Shown here: piece by piece, positions 56,067-64,000 of the stretch
Layout of the letters: each line of letters starts with the position of its first letter
Position numbering within the stretch: position 1 is the first letter of the stretch
Source: Paralithodes platypus
Taxonomy: Eukaryota > Arthropoda > Malacostraca > Decapoda > Lithodidae
Direction: 5' to 3'
Length of the DNA stretch: 64,000 bases
Assembly (NCBI GenBank): GCA_032716605.1
Contig: CM064519.1
Coordinates: 24,514,191 to 24,578,190, forward strand
Program-made: the position numbers and the translations under genes
The notes under the pieces: model-generated
The model's database searches: none
What the model was told of the DNA's origin: nothing
Seen by the model: only the letters and a program-made list of their open reading frames with translations

Positions 56067-56400
56067 TGGTACATCACCTTCACACAGCCCGTAGCCTAGT
56101 AGGTAGAGCTCTCGTCTCACACACGAGGGGTCGGGGGTTCAATCCCAGACCGGGCGGAGACAAATTGGGCTTGTCTCCTTTCATGTGTTAGCCTCAGTTC
56201 ACCTAGCTGTAAATAGGTACCTGGAATAAGTGGACGACGTTGTGACGTCCCATCTGGGGTTGGCAAAAATGGTACAAGGCGAGATGGGTATCATATGGTT
56301 CACCTAAGCTGATGGCTACCTAAGCCTTCGGGCGAGACGGTACCGTCTATAGTGAGAATGGTACCATACAGATCCACCCTAAGCCTTCGTTTCCAATGTC
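56067..56400 (+). mobile_element. tRNA-Val-like SINE
   Basis: 56087-56156 folds like a tRNA. The A box is tagcctagtagg, the B box is gggttcaatcc, the anticodon arm ctcgt/acgag has loop ctcacac with CAC (Val), and the acceptor stem starts GCCCG and ends CGGGC. Mismatches in the acceptor stem argue against a working tRNA. A non-tRNA body follows, with ctgtaaataggtacctgg, tggacgacgttgtgacgtccc and ctaagccttcgggcgag. The 3' limit is unclear. It lies in the 5' part of piggyBac E2. Confidence 0.6.
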
Positions 56401-56493
56401 GCCAATTGGCTAAATACAGACTACACACACATCCACAGCCATTCCAACAGTACATAAAACACTTAACATGCATTTCACGCAATACATTCCCAG

Positions 56494-56850
56494 TTAAGGA
56501 GGCGCGATAATAATGAGCTTAGCTCGCATTGCGTGGATTCCCCTTGACGAACAAGTAACTGAGTAACTCTCATCACTGTCATGTTCTCTCGCAAATCCCA
56601 GGAATTGCTCTTCTTTCTCACTCTCATGGCCATAATAACTCGACTTATAATTACTGGAGTCGTCACTGACTATATCATCAACAATATACTTGGCATCAGC
56701 ACGCTCATATAGTCTCAATGTCGTCTCAATACCTCCGGGAGATAACAAATTTAGGCGATGGCGTCGGGGTAAGGCGCGACGAACTAGCAAGGGCGTCGTA
56801 GGATGCACGGTATCGGACACAGCGGAATCACTATTTGGCGTACTGTCCAT
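56494..56850 (-). pseudogene. piggyBac E2 transposase N-terminal exon
   Basis: The ATG at 56850 opens MDSTPNSDSAVSDTVHPTTP, then LLSPGGIETTLR and an acidic stretch ending GFAREHDSDESYS. The E1 copy at 59470 has a similar start (MDTTKNFYSTVSDSVPPTTP) and continues without a gap into text like the start of the main part. The frame runs to a stop at 56494, close to the SINE insertions, which separate it from the main part. Confidence 0.7.
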
Positions 56851-57047
56851 GATGGCGTCGGGGTAGATACTGTTGCTGTGGCGTCGTTTACGCCTGGTGA
56901 CGCCACCTACCGTCCCATGATACCAAAAATTTACGCGCGGCATTCGAAAGCACGCACGCAAGCAATGGGCGTTCAAGAGCCCTTCCGGGTTGCGCGGGCC
57001 GAGGTTGTTATGGGCGTTCAAGAGCCCTTCCGGGGTGGAGGGGTTAA

Positions 57048-58514
57048 TTAGCTGTAGTACCGTCGACCTCCCCGGCAAGAATCCGAACTGTCTCCCACTG
57101 AAAAGTTGGTTTGACTTCATATGATCCATTATTCCTTCTCTAATTACCGTTTCCATTAGTTTACACACAACACTTGTCAAACTGACTGGTCTATAATTCC
57201 CTGGGTCATTTCTCTTTCCCTTCTTAAATATAGCTGTTATGTTCGCCTCTCTCCAGTCCATCGGGATTTGTCCTACATTAAACGATACCTCAAATAACAT
57301 TTTCAATGGCTCTACTAACATCTCCCCTCCTTCCTTTATGATTCTTGGGTGTATCCCATCCGGTCCCGGGGACTTACTTCTGTTCATTTTTTCTATAGCC
57401 CTTCTTATTCTAGCATGGGAAAACTCTATTAGTTCTAGTGCCGGTGCCTGTTTGATGGGAATAGTAGGCACTGCATCCTCCGACTCCACTGTTAGTACCC
57501 CCCCAAAGTATTTCCCCAGCACCTCTGCTTTCTCCTTATCAGTCTCCGCTCTACTCCCATCATTCAACCCCCCTACCAGCTCTGGGATCCCTACTCTTCT
57601 TGTTAACTTTTCCTGAATGTACTTCCAGAATATTTTTGGATTATCCTTCACATTTCTAGCTATCTCTCTCTCCCTCTCCTTCACCCCCCTCCTTGTTTCC
57701 CACCTTATTTTATTGTTTATTTGTCTGCGTTCCAGATCCACTTCCTTATCCTCTATACTAGACCCCCTGTTCTTTTTTAACAATGTTAATCTTTCCCACA
57801 ATCGTTTCTTTCTTCTAGTCAATATCCAAAGCTTTCTTTTCATTGGCAATTCTGGGTTAGTTCTTTTCCTCAATTTTGTTTTATCCTTATATTCCCTTAC
57901 TGGTACACTTTTGGATACAGCATTCTCCAGTTTGACTCTAATTTTCCTCCACATTCCTTCAGCGTCTTCACCGTTCAAGTATTCCCCCCAGTCAATGTCC
58001 AAACACCGTCTCAGCAGCTCATAATCTGCTCTATCATACATGTATATTTTTCTATTGCTTCTATTATCCCTCTCTGATTTAATGTTACAACTAAAGCTTA
58101 TACAGGCATGGTCACTACGACCTATAGGGCTATCCACATTAACATGTTCCACTATATCTTCTTCATTGCTAAAATCAAATCAAGTACACTCCCCTGCGTC
58201 CCATCTCTATATCTTGTCATCTCTACAATATGTTGCGTTAAAAAACAATCTCTCACTTTCTCTATAAACTTATTTTCCAGGCTACCCTGTCCCGCTGGAG
58301 TAGTACAATTTGCCCAGTTGATCCTTGGCAAATTGAAATCTCCAATCAAAATTTTATATTTGTTCTCTCTATTATCTATCTCCTCCATTGCTTTCAGTAG
58401 GTTATCATCCTCTCCCCTGCTATTATTTGGGCTTCTATATACAGTCTGGCCTGCCAATACGCGAGAATATGGGCGACACGCGAGGGCGCGGAATGAAAAT
58501 TCGCGTATGAGCAA
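57048..58514 (-). pseudogene. LINE C3 endonuclease and N-terminal reverse transcriptase
   Basis: Frame 58152-57048 covers the GRSDHACISF end of the endonuclease, the linker, GPDGIHPRIIKEGG and the QFGFLPGRSTVLQL block, where E2 is inserted. The upstream endonuclease (58514-58152, with GDFNLPRINW) is in another phase, one base lost near 58170. It keeps the bases missing from C1 near 25452. Confidence 0.82.
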
Positions 58515-58958
58515 TAGAGTATTATATGGGAATAAATCGATATGGGCGGCACTGACTCCAAGTTGTCTACTTTAGGCCTATTTATCTCCGTCAATTGCCA
58601 CAAAAGGTACATTATATGTATACATAAACATCCAAATCATAAGAAAATATAACAATAATAATAAACTCACCTTAAAATTAACAGTAAATGTCCAACACGA
58701 GTCGGACAGCTGTTGCGCGAGCGTGGACTGAGGGTAGACTGGCGTATCCCACAATGCCCTGTGTGCCTACGTAACTGGCGCGGAATGGTGGGGGGCCTCG
58801 CGTATTAGCTGAACTCCCCGGAATTGCCCTTATATCGGGCCCGGATTCGCGTTTTAAAGGTACATTACGCGTTTTGAAAGTTTGGGTATGATTCGACCCC
58901 ATCCTCGCGTATAAGGTGAATCGCGTATTAAAAGCTCGCGTATTGGCAGGTCAGACTG
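58442..58958. mobile_element. Tigger/pogo-like MITE W
   Basis: 517 bp with inverted ends CAGTCTGGCCTGCCAATACG and, from the right, CAGTCTGACCTGCCAATACG, differing at one base; the match goes on to 24 bp. A TA duplication is at 58440-58441 and 58959-58960. CAG ends plus a TA target are typical of pogo/Tigger elements. The inner parts repeat phrases such as cgcgtat and gcgaattcgcg-like blocks. No transposase frame. Confidence 0.85.
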
Positions 58959-59014
58959 TATAGAGGTTATTGTAATATTAGGCACTGATTATTCATTATC
59001 ACAGGTGTTTATTA

Positions 59015-59470
59015 TCAATGTCGGTTGCCTGGGGCAGCTTGGGTAGATAAGGGACACAATGGCCGCCCAGAAAACGATGAATCACCACGCTCACCCTCAC
59101 TCGACCTTGAGCTCTCCCACTTTACCCACTTCACTCTCTTTTCTATACCTGCTTCCGCGACACCTGTTTCCCCACCTTCAGGATCTGAATCGCTCTCTTG
59201 TTCACTGGCAAATCCCTTGAACTCGGGTTCTTCGTCACTAGAATAATATGCACTCGATGCGTAACGAGGCGAATGGCCACTGCTCATCTCGTCAACATCG
59301 CTATCACTGTCACTACCAGCAAAATCTAGCTCACGCAAGGTTCTATCTATTCCTCCTGGAGAAAGAATGTCCTTAGCGAGGGGCCGTCGTATAATACGAC
59401 GAGCCGGGGCGGGCGTCGTAGGAGGCACGGAATCGGACACAGTCGAATAAAAATTTTTGGTAGTATCCAT
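59015..59470 (-). pseudogene. piggyBac E1 transposase N-terminal remnant
   Basis: 151 codons from ATG 59470: MDTTKNFYSTVSDSVPPTTP, ILSPGGIDRTLREL, an acidic stretch, then WESSRSSEGERGD. The last part resembles WESSRS in the main E2 frame. It ends at 59015, where the catalytic domain has been deleted. With E2 it shows the original transposase was encoded without the SINE-bearing gap. Confidence 0.7.
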
Positions 59471-59662
59471 TATGGCGTAGCGGTAGAGACTGATGCTGGG
59501 CTGTAGTATGAGCGTGGTGGCGCTGCGTACCGCATGTCAACAAACAAAATATACGCACGCGTTTCGAAAGCACAAATTCAAGCAATGGCGCTCAGCAGGC
59601 CATCGGAGTCCCACGGCGCTAGTTCGATTTGGCCTCCTCAGAGCCCAACCGGGTACCGAGGG

Positions 59663-60870
59663 TTAAGGGTCGCTCTACTGATGATCTTTCATATCTTACT
59701 AACTCTTGGTCATCCTCCTTTCGGGACTTCGGTGAGACCTTTTCTATTGCGCTAAACATATCGAAGGCCTTTGATGGAGTCTGGCACAAATCTCTTATTT
59801 CTAAATTACCCTCCTTCGGTTTCTATCCCTCCATCTATGCCTTTGTCTCTAATTTTCTTTCTGACCGTTCCATAGCTGCAGTTGTGGACGGCCATCGTTC
59901 ACTTCCTCATCCTATCGACTCCGGCGTTCCTCAGGGTTCTGTCCTATCTCCAATTCTCTTTCTAATTTTCATAAATGATCTTTTCAACTGTACCTTCAGT
60001 CCTATCCATTCATATGCAGACGACTCTACCTTACACTATTCAATTAGTTTTCCAGAACGCCCCAGCAAACAATCCCTCCAAGACAAACTTAATGCAGCCA
60101 TACAATACTTATCTTCTGATTTAACTACCATTTCCAACTGGGGCAGAGAAAACCTTGTTGCCTTTAATGCTTCCAAAACCCAATTTCTCCATCTATCTAC
60201 ACGTCATGAACTCCCAGTGGACTATCCCTTAAACTTCAACAATACAAAAATCAACCCTTCATCTTCTCTCAGTAATCTCGGTGTCTCTCTCTCTCCGGCT
60301 CTCTCTTGGAAGGACCATATTACCAGTCTTGCTAAGGCGGCCTCCCAGACGCAGGGAGTGCTCAACCGCCTCAATGGGTTCTTTACCCCTGCTCAGCTTC
60401 ATGCTCTGTACAGGGGCACAGTGTGTCCTTATATTGAGTATTGTTCACATGTAAGGGGAGGATCCTCTCACACAGCACTTTTAGACAAAGTAGAGAGGAA
60501 AGCCTTTTGTATCATTAACTCCCGTCCACTCACCGACTGCAATCTCTCTCTCTCTTCACCGCAATATTGCATCTCTCTCGCTATTCTATCGCTACTACAA
60601 TAAGTAGTGTTCCTCAGAGCTCTCTCAGTGTATACCACCTCCTCTACGTCGGGTACCGGTACCGGTTCGTAGTACCCGTCTTGCAACACGATCCCACCCC
60701 TACTCTTTGCAACTCTCCAACTCAAGAGTGAAACGATGCTCCCAATCTTTCTTCTATTCTACAGCTGAGCTCTGGAACTCTCCCTGAATCCATCTTTCCC
60801 TCATCCTATGACTTAAATTGCTTCAAACTCCATGTGTCCAGGCATTTTGGCTCGACTGTTCCTTGATTTT
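59663..60870 (+). pseudogene. LINE F2 reverse transcriptase, second half
   Basis: The frame 59629-60603 begins in E1 DNA and reads LINE sequence from 59667: SYLTNSWSSSFRDFG, DGVWHKSLISKLPS, GVPQGSVLSPILF, active site YADDSTLHY, and PYIEYCSHVRGGSS. A shift near 60560 precedes the C-terminal part (to 60870), which matches the end of F1. Sequence up to about 60950 matches the F1 3' untranslated region. Confidence 0.85.
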
Positions 60871-60950
60871 GGCCCTGTCACTCTTTCAACTCTGGGGAGG
60901 CACTCATCACAGGTAGTTTTGCCTTTTGTCTCCCTCATCCACATAGAACA

Positions 60951-61006
60951 AAAATATATATACAGTACTGTATACTGTACTGTACTGTATACTGTATAAT
61001 TCTATA
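60951..61006. repeat. TATACAGTACTG microsatellite
   Basis: A short run of overlapping TACAGTA and TACTGTA words follows the LINE F2 3' end and precedes element Q. It may be a simple repeat or stacked TA footprints. Confidence 0.6.
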
Positions 61007-61141
61007 CCGTCAACCGGGGCAAATTCGGACAATTTTTGCGTATTTCCGTAGCATGTACAGTAGTCTTGTTTTTATCTCAATGTAAGATCTTAAGTATTGT
61101 ATGTGTAGCTGGTACATTGGGGTATACAATCATAGCATTAA

Positions 61142-61620
61142 CCCCTCAGACCCGGTAGGGCTCTGAGGCACCCATAACAAATACCCCTTGTGCTACCCGG
61201 TAGGGCTCTGAGGCTCCGGCAGCTTGAAAGCCTGTAAGCTTGGTGTGCGAGGCGTCCGTCCGACGCATGTAAACAAAAACCGGCTGGACCAACGCCGCGC
61301 ACCCTCCGACCACAAGAAGGAGTGCGTCGCTTGTTCGTGTGTGCCTGTATGTTATTGTTAAGTAGCGAAAAGTAGTGTAAAGTGGCTGTTTTTGCCAAAG
61401 GTTATCTCCAATGAAATCGTCATCACAACTGAACCAGTTTACTTAGAGAGCTCTACTCAACGCCCGTCTACAGATTGGAAACCGCTATGTTTATAGATCG
61501 TGGGAAATTTCTAGCAGTTAAAATAAACAAAAATACGGTAGCCTAGGCCTAGACGTTGTTCGGCCAGATCGGCCGGGTAGCCCACACTGTCCTTTGGAGG
61601 ACCAGCCCGGGCCAGGAGGG
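61142..61620 (-). mobile_element. G/E-family MITE in element Q
   Basis: TTAA at 61138-61141 and 61621-61624. Ends: CCCCTCAGACCCGG, and from the right CCCTCCTGGCCCGG. The core shares cgacgcatgtaaacaa, accacaagaaggag and gttatctccaatgaaatc with the E family. The left end has a repeated ggtagggctctgaggc. Confidence 0.8.
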
Positions 61621-61704
61621 TTAACCTTGAAATCCTTTTATAAAACCTTGTAGGTCTTTCATTCAAAGGTGTTAATTTTTTTTTTTTTTTTAATTTTTTT
61701 TTAA

Positions 61705-62137
61705 CCCGTACAGCCCCAGCGACGCGTCTGACGCGTCGGCGATGTATGTAACACACAGCCCCAGCGACGCATCTGACGAGTCACCCTAATTGCTCCGACC
61801 GTAACCTCAGGTGTAGCCACTCGAGAGGGCTCAGATTTGTATGGGAACTGTGTACGTATCCCACGCAACCGTGCCGATGGTTGAAAACTCTCAAAGTCCA
61901 CGTGCGCGTGAGCGCGCAATAACCTGGTTTTTTGGGGTAATTGCCTTAAATTTTTTACTCCTGTAAAATACGTTTTCGGGGGCTCTGTAGGACCATTTTT
62001 TAGCTTTTTGAGCGGTTTTTCGTGTTTTTTCCTTCATTCCTAACCCATTCGCTATTGTTTCTGGAATAAAACAATTTTTTGAAAACCGGCCGGGTTCTGG
62101 TGAACAAACATTACAAAACTAGCCGGGGCTCCACGGG
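61705..62137. mobile_element. TTAA-flanked MITE S
   Basis: TTAA at 61701-61704 and 62138-62141. Ends: CCCGTACAGCCCC and, from the right, CCCGTGGAGCCCC. The left part has cagccccagcgacgc twice. Single copy in the window. It follows a poly(T) at 61677-61699. Confidence 0.78.
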
Positions 62138-62230
62138 TTAATATAATTATATGCTTCCTGTCTGGGCGAGGTGGCACAAAAAAAAAAAAAAAAAAAAAGT
62201 AGGCACTACAGTAAACCCTTGAGATTCGCG

Positions 62231-62386
62231 AGCTCCCTGCCTTGGAGTGGCTTCGGTCACCCGGGCTTTGTTAGTGGTAAGCAGGGAGGATTTTGTGGGG
62301 GCGCTCGTTTATGGCCTTGGCCTTGCTCGAGACCTTGGGGCTGTTCGGCCAGACAGCCTGGGGAACAACAACAACAACAACAACAC
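62231..62386 (+). mobile_element. SINE-like unit with LINE A tail, copy 2
   Basis: Aligns with 55905-56066 over its full length: same start agctccctgcc, same tail ggctgttcggccagacag and (AAC)n. Just upstream, 62150-62210 holds a separate scrap, gtctgggcgaggtggcac with a ~20-bp poly(A), and a CAGTAAACCC phrase like a Tigger end. Confidence 0.6.
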
Positions 62387-62390
62387 TGAA

Positions 62391-62662
62391 GGAACAGACC
62401 CAGAGCAGTCCCTCACCCGGATGGCAGTTCCACCACTGCAAAGTACGCTCCACTGAAATCGTCATCACAACTGAACCAGTTGATTAGAGAGCTCTACTTA
62501 ACGCCATTCTACAGGTACGAAACACATCTATGCTTGGGGATGCGCGGGAATGCGGAAGCAGTCAAAATAACAAAGATACGGTACCCTAGGCGTAGACGTT
62601 TTTCGGCCAAAACCCCCGGGTTTTGGGGAATATATATGGAATACATAGCTGGGGCTGAAGGG
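62391..62662 (-). mobile_element. partial E-family MITE
   Basis: From about 62455 the text matches the left half of the E family in reverse: atcgtcatcacaactgaacc, gagctctacttaacgccatt, gatgcgcgggaatgcgg and a right end agctggggctgaaggg before TTAA 62663-62666. The other half is missing; the SINE-like unit lies where it would be. Confidence 0.7.
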
Positions 62663-63548
62663 TTAAAGAAATTAAAATACATTGCATATATTTATTATGA
62701 ATACCTGTATAATGAAAGTGTCCGAATTTGGACATAATTTAGGGCAATTTCGGACACCTAGCCTGAATTCGGACATGGATTTAAAATACTGTACATTCAT
62801 AGAACTAACCAGTGATCCCAGTCTAGATTCGGACCTTTCAGGGGTCAATTCGGACATCTTTGAACATTTTAATAGGGTCTTATCACACTCCCTGAAAACG
62901 TAAAGACCATAAATACCATATCGTAAGATACGACTCTTTTAGGGCAATTTCGGACATATCTGGATTTATTGACCTATACTCTGGGTAGCAGTATGACCCT
63001 AATAATGTAAAAATAAGGATTATTGTGACATAACTCAGAAATATCACGTATAATGACAACTATAGGCCTAAACCCAATTACACTCAATATCCGAATCTGA
63101 CAGGTTATAGCTAAAGTTAGATTAAATAACATTATTTATTTAATAAATTTTCATCCTGTCTGAATTCACCTCATTTTTACAGAAATTTAAAAAATAAATA
63201 ATTTATTACCCAATTATTGGAATAATATACAGTACAGTAAAAGATAATGCCAATTAATTATTTTGTACTTTCACACTAATTACAGTGCCAAGATGTACAT
63301 CTTGGCACCGTAGACTTTCCTGCATCTATCCATCAACATGTCTGCCTAAGAAAGTTTGCCGATGTTACGATTTAAAAAAACAAAATAATTTTCTGTTTTT
63401 AATTTGTAATCGGTACATATCACATTATACATTAAAACTATTTAAGCAAGAAAGTTAGATAAGCTTTTCGAACAATCGAGTTATTTATTAATTTACAGTA
63501 ATTAACTTTTAATTGACATAAAGTCTGAATTCGCCCCAGTTGACGGTA

Positions 63549-64000
63549 CTAACTTTAGTGACTATTTATATATTGGTCAAATGAAGGAAAGATCCCCAGC
63601 AGAGTTTCAGATGACCCCTGTCACTACAGCCAGAAAAGCATGACATCATTTGCTGTACATCTATTTTAGTTATCCATAAAAATTTTTATTTTATTTTAGA
63701 AAGACATGTTATAGTCAGGAGGCTAAAGATTACCTCCAGCAACTCCTTCCATACCATACTGTAGGCCTATACTAATAGCTACCAGTACCTTTCTGGATTT
63801 TGGCATTATGACTTACACTAGACTATACAGTAATCTGATTTCTCTATAAGTATTGGGAAAATATTAAACTTCTATATTTCTGTGTCCTCTCAACACCAAG
63901 TATTCGTAATTAGCAACCTATTTTGATACACAATCTTTGTAGTAGTTAAATTATTAATATGGAGTCATACCTGTTTACTGTGAACTAACAAAACAAAAAA
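63549..64000 (+). other. no gene recognised; possible terminal exon at 63700-63775
   Basis: A pyrimidine-rich stretch ending TTTATTTTATTTTAG at 63699 could be a splice acceptor. After it one frame reads about KTCYSQEAKDYLQQLLPYHT before a stop at 63773-63775. No family is recognised and the support is weak. The remainder is AT-rich with a TAGGCCTA at 63762. Confidence 0.2.

Larger units (their letters stand above)
51944..57043 (-). mobile_element. E2: nearly complete piggyBac element, 5.1 kb
   Basis: Starts CCCTCCAGCCCCGG at 51944 and ends, from the right, CCCCTCCACCCCGG at 57043. TTAA follows at 57044-57047, but the left TTAA is missing. It lies in LINE C3, whose uninterrupted copy C1 shows one TTAA at this point. 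The element encodes a transposase on the minus strand in two parts separated by SINE insertions. Close to the left end a 177-bp segment is duplicated in tandem (from 52381 and 52558). Subterminal gggcgttcaagagcccttcc occurs twice at the right, as in E-MITEs. Confidence 0.88.
50648..58965 (-). mobile_element. LINE C3: CR1-like LINE, split by piggyBac E2 and a Tigger-like MITE
   Basis: LINE sequence is at 50648-51943, 57048-58441 and a few bases at 58959-58965. Flanked by GTTATT at 50642-50647 and 58966-58971, which is one copy in E2 (near 52425). Frames: C-terminal RT part 51942-50689, uninterrupted; N-terminal RT and endonuclease part 58152-57048. The 3' microsatellite is ttcttacagtttcttacag (as read on the plus strand). 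Confidence 0.88.
50196..59662. mobile_element. E1: piggyBac deletion derivative, split by LINE C3
   Basis: TTAA at 50192-50195 and 59663-59666. E1's own DNA is 50196-50647 and 58966-59662. The left part parallels 51944-52440 of the piggyBac E2, and the right part carries a transposase first exon. The transposase core is absent. Ends: CCCTCCAGCCCCGG and, from the right, CCCTCGGTACCCGG. Confidence 0.8.
42780..60950 (+). mobile_element. LINE F2: Jockey-like LINE, split by LINE A copy and by a 14.3-kb TTAA block
   Basis: The element's own sequence is at 42780-42983, 43699-45319 and 59667-60950. Endonuclease sequence begins near SNIRGLSSNFHS (43690) and has [18 protein letters not shown] and GSSDHKLIS. 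The RT starts near 44960 and is cut within the conserved block matching QYGFRKGRSTGD of F1, at TTAA 45316-45319. It resumes at 59663 in the same orientation, exactly where F1 continues. Removing the block and one TTAA gives continuous LINE sequence. Confidence 0.88.
61007..63546. mobile_element. TA-flanked TIR element Q, 2.5 kb, with nested insertions
   Basis: Inverted ends: CCGTCAACCGGGGCAAATTC on the left; from the right, CCGTCAACTGGGGCGAATTC. TA at 61005-61006 and 63547-63548. Element DNA at 61007-61137 and 62667-63546 has eight or more scattered TTCGGAC/GTCCGAA words. The middle consists of inserted elements. No transposase is visible. A TA target suggests the Tc1/mariner group. Confidence 0.75.

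Noticed and set aside
56087..56156. A functional tRNA-Val gene
   Set aside because: Two of seven acceptor-stem pairs fail and the sequence continues into a repeat body, so it is better read as a SINE head.
55765..56191. Open frames with poly-Gln or poly-Thr near 56040
   Set aside because: They are translations of the (AAC)n tail of a SINE-like unit; the same artefact appears at 62365.

Overview
This window is eukaryotic, repeat-dominated DNA with no complete host gene that I can recognise. Short (TTAGG)n tracts, the arthropod telomere motif, occur in several places. The mix of CR1-like, Jockey-like and I-clade LINEs, a Ty3/Gypsy element, piggyBac-like elements and tRNA-derived SINE sequence fits an arthropod, most likely a decapod crustacean. 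The organism is inferred, not proven. Family letters (A, B, C, E, G and so on) are labels I made up for this annotation.

Layout. 1-3831: remnant of one Gypsy-like element on the minus strand, carrying a TTAA-flanked MITE (A). 3832-13514: a second Gypsy element with 182-bp LTRs. Its left LTR is split by a LINE and by an A-MITE that itself holds a hAT derivative; its right LTR is split by a B-MITE. 13515-15258: a fragment of the first Gypsy family, a TIR element, a tandem repeat and a dispersed R repeat. 15268-20705: a 5.4-kb I-clade LINE on the minus strand with target-site duplications. 20715-23300: intronic or intergenic DNA with minisatellites and one possible host first exon. 23318-34760: LINEs C1, M, L and A with R repeats and an E-MITE. 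34982-42610: foldback elements, LINE K and further TTAA elements. 42780-60950: one LINE (F2) whose RT frame is split at a single TTAA by 14.3 kb of end-to-end TTAA elements. That block includes a nearly complete piggyBac (51944-57043) nested in a CR1-like LINE. 61007-63546: a 2.5-kb TA-flanked element filled with further insertions.

How it fits together. The insertion order can be read because several repeats are present in two or more copies, so the empty site of one insertion is visible in the other copy. The piggyBac at 51944-57043 has the same terminal sequences as the E-MITEs and is the obvious candidate source of transposase for them, though its own frame is now broken. LINE A has the same 3' tail as two short SINE-like units.

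Most unusual signal. Aligned repeat copies differ by 5-, 6- or 11-bp insertions that turn TA into TAGGCTA, TAGCCTA or TAGGCCTA. These look like target-site-duplicating excision footprints or micro-elements. TAGGCCTA is strongly over-represented across the window.
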